Part shown: in pieces, positions 51,735-60,973 of the stretch
How positions within the stretch are numbered: position 1 is the stretch's first letter
Layout of the letters: each line of letters starts with the position of its first letter
NCBI GenBank assembly: GCA_963770485.1
Contig: CAVYPX010000017.1
Span: forward strand, 62,001-126,000
DNA length: 64,000 nucleotides
Direction: 5' to 3'
Source of the DNA: CAVVEC01 sp963770485
GTDB lineage: Bacteria; Acidobacteriota; Terriglobia; Terriglobales; Acidobacteriaceae
The notes under the pieces: model-generated
Databases searched by the model: none
The model's input: only the letters and a program-made list of their open reading frames with translations
What the model was told of the DNA's origin: nothing
Position numbers and translations under genes: made by a program

Positions 51735-52805
51735 GTGCGCAACCAACCCATCCTAATCACCGGAGGAGCCGGTTTCATCGGCTCCAATTTCATCCTGCAG
51801 TGGCTCACGGCCCAGGACACGCCGGTGGTGAACCTCGACAAACTTACCTATGCCGGCAATCTGGGAAACCTGGAGAAGGTAGCTGCCGATCCGCGCTATC
51901 GTTTTGTTCACGGCGATATTTGCGACCGTAAACTTCTCTCTGATCTGTTGCGGCGTCACCATCCCTGTGCCGTCGTTCACTTTGCCGCGGAAAGCCACGT
52001 CGACCGTTCTATCCACGGCCCCGATGATTTCGTGCGGACCAACGTGCACGGAACCTTTAGCCTGCTCGAAGAAGCGCGCGCTTATTGGACCGAAATGGAG
52101 CCGGAAGAAAAGTCAAGTTTTCGCTTCTTGCATGTTTCAACCGACGAGGTCTACGGATCCCTGGGACCGGATGATCCGCCCTTCTCGGAAACTACGCCGT
52201 ACGCTCCGAATAGCCCGTATGCCGCGTCCAAGGCGGCTTCCGACCACCTGGTCCGCGCCTATCATCACACCTACGGATTGCCCGCTCTCACCACGAATTG
52301 CTCGAACAACTACGGGCCGTATCAGTTTCCGGAGAAGCTGATTCCGCTGGCGATTCTGCATGCCATGAATGGCAAGCCGATCCCGGTGTATGGCGACGGT
52401 CAGAACGTCCGCGATTGGCTGTTTGTGGGCGATCACTGTGATGCCATCCGGGCAGTGCTGGCTCGCGGCCGGATCGGCGAGACTTACAATGTCGGCGGCC
52501 GGAACGAGAAACGGAATCTTGAGATCGTGCACACCATCTGCTCGATTCTCGACGAGTTGCGGCCCGAGGACCCGGTGGTCCCGCACAGCAAGCTGATTAC
52601 ATTCGTGCAGGACCGGCCGGGACACGACCGGCGTTACGCGATGGATGCGCGCAAAATTGAGCGCGAACTCAATTGGCGGCCGCAAGAAACTTTCGAGAGC
52701 GGCATTCGGAAAACCATCGAGTGGTACCTCGCCAGCGAGGCCTGGATTCGGGAAGTGACCAGCGGAAATTACCGGCAATGGATTGAGAAGCAATACTCGA
52801 TGTGA
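51735..52805 (+). CDS. rfbB: dTDP-glucose 4,6-dehydratase
   Basis: The 356-aa short-chain dehydrogenase has GGAGFIGSNF (NAD-binding GxxGxxG, about 9-18), STDEVYGSLG and YAASKAASDHLV (catalytic Tyr and Lys), with SNNYGPYQFPEKLIPL. It makes dTDP-4-keto-6-deoxyglucose for rhamnose and related sugars. The start is a GTG at 51735; TATACT lies at 51694-51699. rfbA follows after a heptamer array. No rfbC or rfbD is in the window. Confidence 0.95.
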   Translation: MRNQPILITGGAGFIGSNFILQWLTAQDTPVVNLDKLTYAGNLGNLEKVAADPRYRFVHGDICDRKLLSDLLRRHHPCAVVHFAAESHVDRSIHGPDDFVRTNVHGTFSLLEEARAYWTEMEPEEKSSFRFLHVSTDEVYGSLGPDDPPFSETTPYAPNSPYAASKAASDHLVRAYHHTYGLPALTTNCSNNYGPYQFPEKLIPLAILHAMNGKPIPVYGDGQNVRDWLFVGDHCDAIRAVLARGRIGETYNVGGRNEKRNLEIVHTICSILDELRPEDPVVPHSKLITFVQDRPGHDRRYAMDARKIERELNWRPQETFESGIRKTIEWYLASEAWIREVTSGNYRQWIEKQYSM

Positions 52806-52963
52806 GTCAGCATTCAGCAGTCAGCATTCAGCAGTCAGCATTCAGCATTCAGCATTCAGCATTCAGCAGTCAGCATTCAGCCAGGATTCAACCACATCAG
52901 GCGCCTCAGGTAATCACGAGATGACTGAATGCTGAATGCTGAATGCTGACTACTGAGTGCTTG
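52806..52963. repeat. Heptamer array with inverted return arm
   Basis: Bases 52806-52882 are eleven 7-bp units of TTCAGCA/GTCAGCA. After a ~39-bp spacer, 52922-52963 run back as ATGCTGA/TGACTGA units. The two arms are reverse complements and would form a long hairpin between rfbB and rfbA. Confidence 0.92.
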
Positions 52964-52964
52964 A

Positions 52965-53867
52965 ATGCCAAAGAAAAAGAACATGTCCGCCTACAAAGGC
53001 ATCATCCTAGCCGGCGGTTCCGGCACCCGTCTCTATCCCGTGACCCACGCGGTATGCAAAAGCCTGCTTCCGATTTATGACAAGCCCATGATCTACTACC
53101 CGCTCTCTACGCTCATGCTGGCGGGCATTCGGGAAATCCTGATCATCTCTACCCCGGACGATCTACCCAGGTTCCGGCAATTTCTGGGCGACGGCTCGCG
53201 CTTCGGCGTGAGCCTTCACTACGTGGTTCAGCCCCGGCCAGAAGGCATCGCGCAGGCCTTTCTCGTGGGCAGAGAGTTCATCGGTTCGTCCTGCTGCGCC
53301 CTGGTGTTGGGCGACAACATTTTCTACGGGCACGATCTGGTGAAGTGCGTGAAAGAGGCAGCCGGAAAGAGCGCAGGCGCACGGGTCTTCGCGTATCCGG
53401 TTCAGGATCCCGAGCGCTATGGCGTTGTCGAATTCGATTCGACCGGCACAGCCCTGAGTCTTGAGGAAAAGCCCAAAACGCCGAAATCACGTTACGCGGT
53501 TACCGGACTCTATTTCTACGACAATCAAGTCGTCGAGATTGCAAAGTCGCTCAAGCCTTCCGCCCGCGGAGAACTGGAAATCACCGATGTGAATAAGGAA
53601 TACATGAAGCGCCGGCAATTGGAGGTCGTGGTCATGGGGCGGGGCATGGCGTGGCTGGACACCGGTACTCACGAAGCCATGCTGGAAGCATCGTTGTTTA
53701 TCCAGACCATCGAGACCCGCCAGGGACTGATGGTTTCCTGCCCGGAAGAAATTGCTTACCGCTACGGATACATCACCGGCGAGCAACTGGAGGCGACCGC
53801 GTCTTCCATGAAGAACAACCGCTACGGTTCCTACCTGCTGCAATTACTGAAGGAGAGAGTGTTCTAA
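52965..53867 (+). CDS. rfbA: Glucose-1-phosphate thymidylyltransferase
   Basis: The 300-aa nucleotidyltransferase has GIILAGGSGTRLYPVTHAVCKSLLPIYDKPMIYYPL (the GGxGTR pyrophosphorylase signature and Lys), VLGDNIFYG, and EEKPKTPKSRYAVTGLYFYD. It makes dTDP-glucose, the substrate of rfbB. The start is the ATG at 52965 (an ATG at 52983 is possible); the array comes within 2 bp of it. Confidence 0.95.
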   Translation: MPKKKNMSAYKGIILAGGSGTRLYPVTHAVCKSLLPIYDKPMIYYPLSTLMLAGIREILIISTPDDLPRFRQFLGDGSRFGVSLHYVVQPRPEGIAQAFLVGREFIGSSCCALVLGDNIFYGHDLVKCVKEAAGKSAGARVFAYPVQDPERYGVVEFDSTGTALSLEEKPKTPKSRYAVTGLYFYDNQVVEIAKSLKPSARGELEITDVNKEYMKRRQLEVVVMGRGMAWLDTGTHEAMLEASLFIQTIETRQGLMVSCPEEIAYRYGYITGEQLEATASSMKNNRYGSYLLQLLKERVF

Positions 53868-53887
53868 AGCAGCTCTACACCACCGAG

Positions 53888-54036
53888 CCTGTCATCTCGA
53901 CCGCAGCTTTCACTTCCGGAACGGAAGCGAAAGCGAAGTGGAGAGACCTGCTGTTCAAATGCAAGCCAAACGCTGTTGTCCTCGAACACAGAAAGCAGGT
54001 CCCTCCACTCCGCTTCGCTGCGGTCGGGATGACAGG
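53888..54036. repeat. 149-bp long palindrome related to family B
   Basis: The arms CCTGTCATCTCGACCGCAGC and GCTGCGGTCGGGATGACAGG are almost perfect inverted repeats. A second inner pair (GTGGAGAGACCTGCT against AGCAGGTCCCTCCAC) is nested inside. Words such as GTCATCCCGA and GGGACCTGC link it to family B. It lies just after rfbA. Confidence 0.8.
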
Positions 54037-54140
54037 TCCTATGCACGGATGAATGTCAGGGAAGGTCCATGAAGGTGGAGGCAACGGGGAGCGCACCTGG
54101 GTCGGCCAGACGCGCTCCCCTAAAAGTCGGAGCTGACTTA

Positions 54141-54827
54141 CTACTCCGTAGCGGTCTGCCAGCCGTTATCGGTTTTGTCCAGCGCCAGCGTTACCTTGGT
54201 CGGCGCGTCGTGATAAAAATTCGCCCCGTGCTTCTGGATCAGCGTCGCGCGATCCCAGGTGTTAAAGCTCTTCACCATGGGGCCAGCCGCATCCAGGAGG
54301 TCGCCCAACTGGTTGGTGCTCCACTTCCAAGTCACGTCGATCGTGGCACGCGTCGGGCTGATCATATTGACTTTCGAGACTTCAACCAGTTTCCGCTCCG
54401 CCACCGGAACCAGGTAAACTTCCGATCCGTCCTTCTCTTTGGACATGCTGATTCCCGGGATGCGGTTGAAAAATTGTTCGCCTGCCGGGGTGAGCGCAAC
54501 CGGAGTGGTTGTGCCGTACGTCCCGGTGTCCTTGCCTAGCTTGATCAGCCCTGCCTTCTCCAGCAGCCGGTAGTGAGGCGCATGGCCACTGTCGTCTACA
54601 GAGGACTTGACCAGTCCGGTGTGGAACCGGAGTGAAACTGGTCCTTGTTGCTCCAGCACCGACGCCGCGATTCTGGTCGCATCTTGCATGCTGAGCACTT
54701 TGCGGTTTTGAATAATGTAGTAACCCGCCACGCCGACTATGGCCAGGATAAGCGCCACAATCAGCAACAAGGGCACGACCGAAGATGTGCGTCTTTCCAA
54801 TTCGATCTCTTGTTCAAACATTGCCAT
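54141..54827 (-). CDS. Single-pass membrane protein of unknown function
   Basis: The 228-aa product has an acidic start (MAMFEQEIELERR) and then one transmembrane segment (VVPLLLIVALILAIVGVAGYYII, about 17-39). The extracytoplasmic region contains a winged-helix-like stretch (RLLEKAGLIKLGKDTGTYGTTTPVALTPAGEQFF). A domain with VTWKWSTNQLGDLL follows. I do not recognise the family. It is divergently arranged with the TonB-C gene, sharing three palindromic sites. Confidence 0.65.
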   Translation of the reverse strand: MAMFEQEIELERRTSSVVPLLLIVALILAIVGVAGYYIIQNRKVLSMQDATRIAASVLEQQGPVSLRFHTGLVKSSVDDSGHAPHYRLLEKAGLIKLGKDTGTYGTTTPVALTPAGEQFFNRIPGISMSKEKDGSEVYLVPVAERKLVEVSKVNMISPTRATIDVTWKWSTNQLGDLLDAAGPMVKSFNTWDRATLIQKHGANFYHDAPTKVTLALDKTDNGWQTATE

Positions 54828-55198
54828 TCCTCCCCTTCACCCGCGCCGACGATCGCCGGAGCACCGCCCATGATTTCCGGAGTACCGTCGCTTCCATTGT
54901 CGGAAAAACCGTCATAGCAAGATGTGATCTGCCTCACATAGGAATGTTCTCTGGATCACGATCCAGAGCAGATCACGACGCAAAGCAAATTCCACTCCCG
55001 CAGTCGCGCGTTCTCTTGAGAGTTGCAAGACTTTTCACTTCGGGGTCTCCGATTCAGCTGGGGAATCGCGGTCAACTATATGTTGTATCAACAACATACG
55101 GTAGTTTCCCGCTGGCATGGAGATTGCCAATCAGTAAGTCAAATCGGCAGCTGTGGCTTCGTTTCTCTTCCCCGCCAAGCTCCGGAATGGTGACAGGC
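54828..55198. promoter_or_regulatory. Divergent control region with three palindromes
   Basis: Three operator-like sites lie in 371 bp without a gene. ATGTGA-TCTGCC-TCACAT (54922-54939) matches the CRP consensus TGTGA-N6-TCACA fully. CTCTGGATC-AC-GATCCAGAG (54949-54968) and TATGTTGT-ATCA-ACAACATA (55079-55098) are perfect palindromes of unknown factors. The first two are close to the minus-strand gene, the third to the plus-strand gene. Confidence 0.6.
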
Positions 55199-55645
55199 AT
55201 GCCGCTTCGCCGGTTATTTCCGCTGGTTCTCGTAGCCTCCGCTCCCGTCCTGTGTCTGGCTTCAGTTGCCGGACCGCGGGTTCCGGCCGTTCCGGCATCG
55301 CTGGCTGCCCGCGAACATCAAGTCTGGACCCGGGCACTCCGTGACTCGAAGTTTGCGTCCCTGCCGCACACCACAGCGCGCGCAAGTTGCGCAGCCTCAG
55401 ATCCGCCCGAGGCGCTGGCCACCCCGGATCCGCTACTCGAGCTCACCGGCAAAGATGGCGAAGTGACGGTCAGTTTCATTATTGGTACCGACGGCCGGGT
55501 GCACGCCCCTCTGATTCTCGAGAGTGCTGGCTTGCCCGGGGACCTTACGGTTCTGAATACCGTGCGTTCCTGGCGCTATCGTCCAGCCATGTGCAACGGC
55601 GTGCCCACCGACGCGGAAGCGGAGATTCGTTTTTCAAGCCGCTAG
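55199..55645 (+). CDS. Exported TonB C-terminal domain protein
   Basis: The 148-aa product has a signal peptide (RRLFPLVLVASAPVLCLASVAG). A short linker is followed by a TonB-C domain: DGEVTVSFIIGTDGRVHAPLILESAGLPGDLTVLNTVRSWRYRPAMCNGVPTDAEAEIRF, with the usual VxxWRYxPA motif. There is no membrane anchor and no proline-rich spanner, so it is not a classical TonB. The start could be the ATG at 55187 or 55199. Confidence 0.82.
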   Translation: MPLRRLFPLVLVASAPVLCLASVAGPRVPAVPASLAAREHQVWTRALRDSKFASLPHTTARASCAASDPPEALATPDPLLELTGKDGEVTVSFIIGTDGRVHAPLILESAGLPGDLTVLNTVRSWRYRPAMCNGVPTDAEAEIRFSSR

Positions 55646-55772
55646 AACCCTGATTATTGTGCCGATGCAGGCGCGAGCGTCCTCGCCCGGGAGGGGACCG
55701 GCTTGAAAGTAATATTTGACCAGTGCCGTCAACATTCTTTTCGACTAGAATGAGCGCTTGCCAGACCGTGAC

Positions 55773-56762
55773 ATGGAGCCGGAAAAGCACAAGGCCAGGA
55801 ATAAAGACGCGCCTATGACAGGACCGGGCAGCAAACTACCGGACGAGGACGAGTTCTTCAGTCCGGTAAAATCTGACGCGCACCGTTCCAAACCCGAACA
55901 GGACGCGATTGCAGCCGCGCTCCAAGCGGTTCAACAGCTCGGCCTGCAGGTGGATGCGGACGAGTCCGTGACCGCTGTTGCTGAGGGCGAAGAAGGACGC
56001 AGATGCCATTCCTGTGGAAAACCCAACCGTGCAGGAAACCGCTTCTGCTCTGCCTGCGGGGTTCCTTTGCAACAGGCTCCGGCGGAAGAAAGCGAAGCTC
56101 CCGGCGCAAATCTCAGTGCAAGGCCAGCAGCGGCTCCGGGTCCGCACTACTACCACCACCATTACCACCACCATTATTTTTCTTCGACTGAGGGCATTGC
56201 AGCGGGCAGCGGCGCCGACCACCATGCCGCCGGTAACGCTCCGGTAGCGCGCGATGTAGCTCGGGCGCGCACCCCATCCGCCGGAGGCTCGTTAACCCGT
56301 GCGGAAACCGCAGTCCGCAAGCTGACGCAGGATTGGGCGCTGGCTTGCAATACCAAGCAACTCGACGATCTGGTCGAACTCTACGGAGCCGATGCCGTCG
56401 TGTTGCGGCCCAACGTTCCGCCGATGCGGGGCACGGCCGCGATTCGCGAATTCTTCTTTGCCCAGCTCGATGCCGGGATGGGAGAAGTCGAGATGGAATC
56501 GTTGCGCACCGAGGCGTTCGGAGACATTGCCTACGAAGCGGGCCGCTGCCAGATGCTGGTCCCTGTCGCCATGGGCAAGCGCCGCGAAGAGCGGGGCAAG
56601 TACCTGATCACGCTCGCCCGCCAGGCCGGAGACTGGAAGATCCTCGCCGACTGCTGGTCCAGCGATTTGAGCCTGGGAGTGAGCGCGGAACCCAATTCCA
56701 CGAAGTCCACCGCGCCCGCGCCCGGCCCTCCGGCTCTCCGCCCACCCCGCAAGAGCGTGTGA
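55773..56762 (+). CDS. Zinc-ribbon / His-rich / SnoaL-like three-part protein
   Basis: The 329-aa product starts from the ATG at 55773; a TTG at 55758 is nearer to the TAGAAT at 55746-55751. A zinc ribbon (CHSCGKPNRAGNRFCSACG, about 77-95) is followed by a histidine- and tyrosine-rich run (HYYHHHYHHHYF, about 125-136). From about 176 there is an NTF2/SnoaL/DUF4440-type domain (LTQDWALACNTKQLDDLVELYGADAVVLRP; GTAAIREFF; YLITLARQAGDWKILADCW). The function is unknown. The His run could bind metal. Confidence 0.82.
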   Translation: MEPEKHKARNKDAPMTGPGSKLPDEDEFFSPVKSDAHRSKPEQDAIAAALQAVQQLGLQVDADESVTAVAEGEEGRRCHSCGKPNRAGNRFCSACGVPLQQAPAEESEAPGANLSARPAAAPGPHYYHHHYHHHYFSSTEGIAAGSGADHHAAGNAPVARDVARARTPSAGGSLTRAETAVRKLTQDWALACNTKQLDDLVELYGADAVVLRPNVPPMRGTAAIREFFFAQLDAGMGEVEMESLRTEAFGDIAYEAGRCQMLVPVAMGKRREERGKYLITLARQAGDWKILADCWSSDLSLGVSAEPNSTKSTAPAPGPPALRPPRKSV

Positions 56763-57386
56763 CCGAGAGGCAGCCCCAAGGATCATCGTCCCATTTCGGG
56801 AATCTCTTTGTATATCTGGAAGATAATATCCTCACGCAATGGGCTTCTAGCGCGTTCCCAGCGCCGGGATGATGTTTGGGTCATCCTGGCACTCGACTGT
56901 CGTCCTACGGGGCTCCTAATGGCCATTAAATGGCATTCTATGCGATGGCCGGACCGTCATTTTGGGTCTCAATTGCAGGCGGAACGAGGAATCAACAACT
57001 TAGCTTGGAGTGAATCAAAGTGAGACGCCCCACTTCTCGCGCAGAAGTGCGAGAAATGGGGAAACCAGCTACCGGAGGAGTAGTGGCTCAGTTTGATATG
57101 GAAGCGAGCCAAACGCGCGGTTCTTGCGTCGCAAAGAACGCGACGCTTCCGCCCACCCCATCACGCCAAAACCGGGCGTGCTGGGGACCCCGGTCCGCGC
57201 GGCTCGCCCAGATTCCCTCGACTTCGCTCGGGACAGGCCCCTCGCTGCGCAAAGAACGCTTGCTCGGGATGACAAATCAAACTGCACCACCCGCGCAGAA
57301 AGTTCCCGACTGGCGCAGGCCTCGAAGCATCGCGTATATTAAAGAGTTTCACATCTCCTGAAATCGCAAGTCGCGCGAGGGTCTTC
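56763..57386. other. Repeat-rich intergenic region, no supported gene
   Basis: The 624 bp contain only short unsupported frames. A hairpin CCCCACTTCTCGC / GCGAGAAATGGGG occupies 57026-57062. A degenerate family B-like segment (about 57208-57275) ends GCTCGGGATGACAAA. TATATT at 57333-57338 may be the -10 of the M3 peptidase gene. An open frame at 57020-57361 translates through repeat DNA and is not called. Confidence 0.6.
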
Positions 57387-59447
57387 ATGTTGATGCTAGC
57401 TCGTTGTGCTGCTGCAATTTTTCTCTTGTCTTTTGTTCTAACCGCCGAGGCGCAAGAAGCGCCTTCGTCGCAACCTCCGCTGTGGAGCTCCAAGCCGGAC
57501 GTGACCGCATTCGAGAAGATCGAGGATGCCCACCTCGCGGCCGCGCAACAGCAAATTGATCGCATCGTCGCGCTCAAGGGTGCGAAAACGATCGAGAACA
57601 CTCTCACCGCGTACGACGATGCCATCGCCCAGCTCGATGCCGCGAGTTATTTTTCCGGCCTTATGGAGGCGGTGCATCCTGATGCGACCTTCCGCGATCA
57701 CGCGACGGCAATGACTCGCAAGGTAAGCGCCGTGCAAACCGCCCTTTCGCTGAATCGTGACGTTTACCAGGCGCTGGCCGCCCTGGATGTGTCGCAAGCC
57801 GATCCGGCCACGCGCTACTACGTGCAGCGGCAAATGCTGGAATTTCGTCTTGCCGGCGTGGACAAAGATGACGCCACCCGCGCCCGCCTGAAACAGCTCA
57901 ACGATCAGCTGACCGACGAGCAATCCATGTTTCAGCGCAATATTAACGACGGCCAGAAAAGCGTCAGCGTGTCCGATCGCTCCCAACTCGATGGCTTGCC
58001 CCAGGACTACATCGATCGCCACAAACCCGGCGCCGACGGCAAGATCGTCATCACCACGGATTATCCCGACCTTCTCCCGGCGCTGAGGTTCAGCAAAAGC
58101 GATGCATTGCGACACCAGCTCTGGGAAGCCTTCTACACCCGCGCCTATCCGAAAAACCACGATGTGCTGATGCACATGCTGCAGACGCGATATGAGATTG
58201 CGACCCTGCTCGGTTACAGCTCCTGGGCCGACTACAACGCGGCTGACAAGATGATCGTAAAGGGCGCGAAGATCGCTGACTTTATCCAGGAGGTAGACTC
58301 GGCCGCGCGGCCAGTCGCGAAGCAGGAATTTGCCATGCTCCTTGCCGAGAAGAGAAAGACCGATCCCGGGGCCAAGGAGATTGGGGACTACGAAAATTCG
58401 TACCTTGAGGAAATGGTTCGCCGCTCACAGTTCGATTTCGATTCGCAATCCGTGCGGCCTTATTTCCCTTACCAGCGGGTGAAGCAAGGCATCCTCGACA
58501 CCGCAGCAACGCTGTTCCACGTCAGTTTCCGGCAAGAGCAGAATGTTCCGGCATGGGACGCCACGGTCGAGACTTGGGATGTGATGGATCACGACCAGAT
58601 GATCGGGCGGTTCTATCTTGACATGCATCCTCGTGCGGGAAAATTCAGCCACGCGGAAATGATGCCCGTGCTCGACGGAATCCGGGGAAAGCAGGTTCCG
58701 GAGGCGATCCTGATATGCAATTTTCCGCCGCCGACGGCGAGCGATGCCGGCCTGATGGAATACGCCGATGTGGTGACTTTCTTCCACGAGTTCGGCCATC
58801 TGATGCACCATATCCTTGGCGGCCAACTGCCCTGGGCGGGAGTCAGCGGCATCAGCATGGAGTCGGACTTCGTGGAGGCGCCGTCGGAGATGCTGGAAGA
58901 GTGGATGCACAGTCCCCAGGTGTTGGCATCCTTTGCACGCCATTACCAGACCGGCGAACCGATCCCGGCGGAACTTGTGGCACGCATGAATCGGGCTTCC
59001 GCGTTTGGACGCGGCAATTGGGTGAGCCGGCAGAACAGCTTTACCGCGGTCTCCTACGATGTCTACAAAGACAAGCCGCAGGATGTGGACCTGGACGCGG
59101 TCTGGCGTCGTGATGCGCAGGGGTACACTCTTTTCACTCTGCAACCGGGCACGCACCCTTACACATCATTCGGCCACCTGTCGGGCTATTCCTCTGCGTA
59201 TTACACCTACTTGTGGGACAAGGTGATCGCCGAAGACTTCTTTAACCAGTTCGACCACGCGAATCTGCTGGCCGGCGAAGCGCCCATGCGATACCGGCAT
59301 GTAGTACTGGAGCCAGGCGGATCCATGTCGGCCAATGACCTGGTAAAGAATTTTCTGGGCCGCCCGCAGAATCTGGCTGCCTTCCAGCACTGGATGGGCG
59401 AGGAGTTTGGGGCCGCACCGGAGGAACAGAAGCCGGCTGGGCAATAA
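57387..59447 (+). CDS. Exported M3-family metallopeptidase
   Basis: The 686-aa product has a signal peptide (RCAAAIFLLSFVLTAEAQ). The thimet-oligopeptidase fold has the zinc motif FFHEFGHLMHH (HExxH at about residue 467) and the downstream Glu in SDFVEAPSEMLEEW. A C-terminal YTYLWDKVIAEDFFNQF is typical of M3 peptidases. Dcp and OpdA are cytoplasmic, but the signal here suggests a periplasmic peptide hydrolase. Confidence 0.93.
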   Translation: MLMLARCAAAIFLLSFVLTAEAQEAPSSQPPLWSSKPDVTAFEKIEDAHLAAAQQQIDRIVALKGAKTIENTLTAYDDAIAQLDAASYFSGLMEAVHPDATFRDHATAMTRKVSAVQTALSLNRDVYQALAALDVSQADPATRYYVQRQMLEFRLAGVDKDDATRARLKQLNDQLTDEQSMFQRNINDGQKSVSVSDRSQLDGLPQDYIDRHKPGADGKIVITTDYPDLLPALRFSKSDALRHQLWEAFYTRAYPKNHDVLMHMLQTRYEIATLLGYSSWADYNAADKMIVKGAKIADFIQEVDSAARPVAKQEFAMLLAEKRKTDPGAKEIGDYENSYLEEMVRRSQFDFDSQSVRPYFPYQRVKQGILDTAATLFHVSFRQEQNVPAWDATVETWDVMDHDQMIGRFYLDMHPRAGKFSHAEMMPVLDGIRGKQVPEAILICNFPPPTASDAGLMEYADVVTFFHEFGHLMHHILGGQLPWAGVSGISMESDFVEAPSEMLEEWMHSPQVLASFARHYQTGEPIPAELVARMNRASAFGRGNWVSRQNSFTAVSYDVYKDKPQDVDLDAVWRRDAQGYTLFTLQPGTHPYTSFGHLSGYSSAYYTYLWDKVIAEDFFNQFDHANLLAGEAPMRYRHVVLEPGGSMSANDLVKNFLGRPQNLAAFQHWMGEEFGAAPEEQKPAGQ

Positions 59448-59549
59448 CGCTGGGATTGACCAGGTCTGGATTGTGGCGCCGGCGGCTTGGCCTCGCGCGG
59501 TGGGGGACGAAGACGCCCCCAGAGCCGCCGCAACGGCGGCGCTACGGTC

Positions 59550-60161
59550 TCATGCGGGGATACCGAGTTTTTGCAGATCCCGGCGCAGCTGCGCGGCATT
59601 CTCCATTCGGATGGCGTGCATCCCTAGCTGCGATGCGCTATCCAGATTGAGCGGACGGTCGTCGATAAAACAGCATTCTTCCGGGGCTCGCTGTGTTATC
59701 GCCAGGGCCAGTTGGTAAATTCCCGCCTCCGGTTTTCGCAATCCGACAAAACACGAGCTCACGAACAAGTTGAAGATTTCGCGCAAGCCGAAGGTCTGAA
59801 TGCGGTATAGATTGAGCTCGGTTGACTCGTTGTTGATCGTCCCCATCAGGTATTTGCACGATCCCGCCAGCGCACGCGCCAGCTGCAGAGTTTCGGGGCA
59901 AGGCTGGGACAGAGAAAACATAAAGTCCTTGAACGCCTGCGGAGTGAAGGGTCGGGAACGGTAGAAGACGGTCCGCTCCAGATATTCCTGCAGACCAATC
60001 TTGCCGCGTTCGAAGGAAGAAACCAGCATGTCGTGCCGGTCGTCGAACTCGGCCTCATCCAGATGGAACTGTTGCAGAGCCCGCTGGCGTTGCGCGCGGT
60101 CCCACGCGTTGGTAAGCAGAACGCCTCCCACATCCCAGAAGATTGCGGTGATCTTAGGCAA
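59550..60161 (-). CDS. HAD-superfamily hydrolase
   Basis: The 203-aa product starts from a TTG at 60161, which has AGGAGG 6 nt upstream; an upstream in-frame codon at 60194 lacks a site. IFWDVGGVLLTN holds the first Asp, but the second Asp of DxD is Gly here (D-V-G), as in some YihX/epoxide-hydrolase-like HADs. TINNEST (motif II), KPEAGIY (motif III Lys) and CCFIDDRPLNLDSA (motif IV) complete the fold. The phosphatase function is uncertain given the DVG. Confidence 0.82.
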   Translation of the reverse strand: MPKITAIFWDVGGVLLTNAWDRAQRQRALQQFHLDEAEFDDRHDMLVSSFERGKIGLQEYLERTVFYRSRPFTPQAFKDFMFSLSQPCPETLQLARALAGSCKYLMGTINNESTELNLYRIQTFGLREIFNLFVSSCFVGLRKPEAGIYQLALAITQRAPEECCFIDDRPLNLDSASQLGMHAIRMENAAQLRRDLQKLGIPA

Positions 60162-60248
60162 CAATATCCTCCTATGAGCGTGGTGACTAACCATAATACA
60201 AGAGGATTTTTCGCGTCGACCGCGAAGAGAGGGGAACGTAGTTCCAGC

Positions 60249-60911
60249 TTATCTAGTCCTTGAAAGCGGCTCCAACTTAATATCCAGTGTTAGGTCCTGC
60301 CCAGGTCCGACGTTGACGACCCCGGGGTATGTCCAGGGCCCGTACCCTTCCATTTGGACTACGAAGTTGATGTCGGTATTAGAGGGAAGCAGGATGCGGT
60401 AGGGATCGCCCATTCTTATGCCCATTCGCTTAGAGGAATCCGAAGCCCGCGTGAACTCGAAATACGGCGTCAGGATGGCGCCCGACAGCGAGTCCGTGAC
60501 GTGGCCGGTTAGAACTCCAGCTCTTGGGCCGATTCTGATCTCGACATTTGCCTCGGGTCTTTCCTGCGTCAACTGAACATGTTGTGCCTGACTCTTGGCG
60601 GTCTCGTAGAATGTCGACGACAAGTCCGCGTAGTAGTCTCCCTCTTGGTGCGGGTAAACTGCCCAGCGCTGTCCATAGAGGTGACCGTCCGGCGTGCGTC
60701 CGGTCACAACCACTAGCACGAAATGGCCGTCATCATCGGTCCGACTCTGCGGCAGCCCACCAGAGGTTCCCATGTCGAGAGGGGTTGCTTCGACAACGAT
60801 GTGCGGTACGGGCACGCCTTTCTGATCCACGACTGTGCCACTGATCTTCGCCGTTCCCGCTGCGGCGAACGAGGCGACGAAAACTAGAAAAGCCGACATC
60901 GAATAACTCAT
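60249..60911 (-). CDS. Exported carboxypeptidase-regulatory-like domain protein
   Basis: The 220-aa product has a signal peptide (MSYSMSAFLVFVASFAAAGTA). A CarboxypepD_reg domain (ISGTVVDQKGVPVPHIVVEATPLD...SRTDDDGHFVLVVV) follows, then a second similar beta domain (GVLTGHVTDSLSGAILTPYFEFTRASD...YRILLPSNTDINFVVQMEGY). The frames are intact. Such domains occur singly in secreted proteins and on TonB receptors in Acidobacteria. The ligand is unknown. Confidence 0.82.
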   Translation of the reverse strand: MSYSMSAFLVFVASFAAAGTAKISGTVVDQKGVPVPHIVVEATPLDMGTSGGLPQSRTDDDGHFVLVVVTGRTPDGHLYGQRWAVYPHQEGDYYADLSSTFYETAKSQAQHVQLTQERPEANVEIRIGPRAGVLTGHVTDSLSGAILTPYFEFTRASDSSKRMGIRMGDPYRILLPSNTDINFVVQMEGYGPWTYPGVVNVGPGQDLTLDIKLEPLSRTR

Positions 60912-60973
60912 TGTCCGTACCTCACCTACGGTTGAAGTATAGTGCCCGGTGCGCGAGAAGAGTACAGATGCGC

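Noticed and set aside
57020..57361. 113-aa frame in the gap before the M3 peptidase
   Set aside because: It translates repeat DNA (hairpin and family B-like words), so the open frame is probably accidental.
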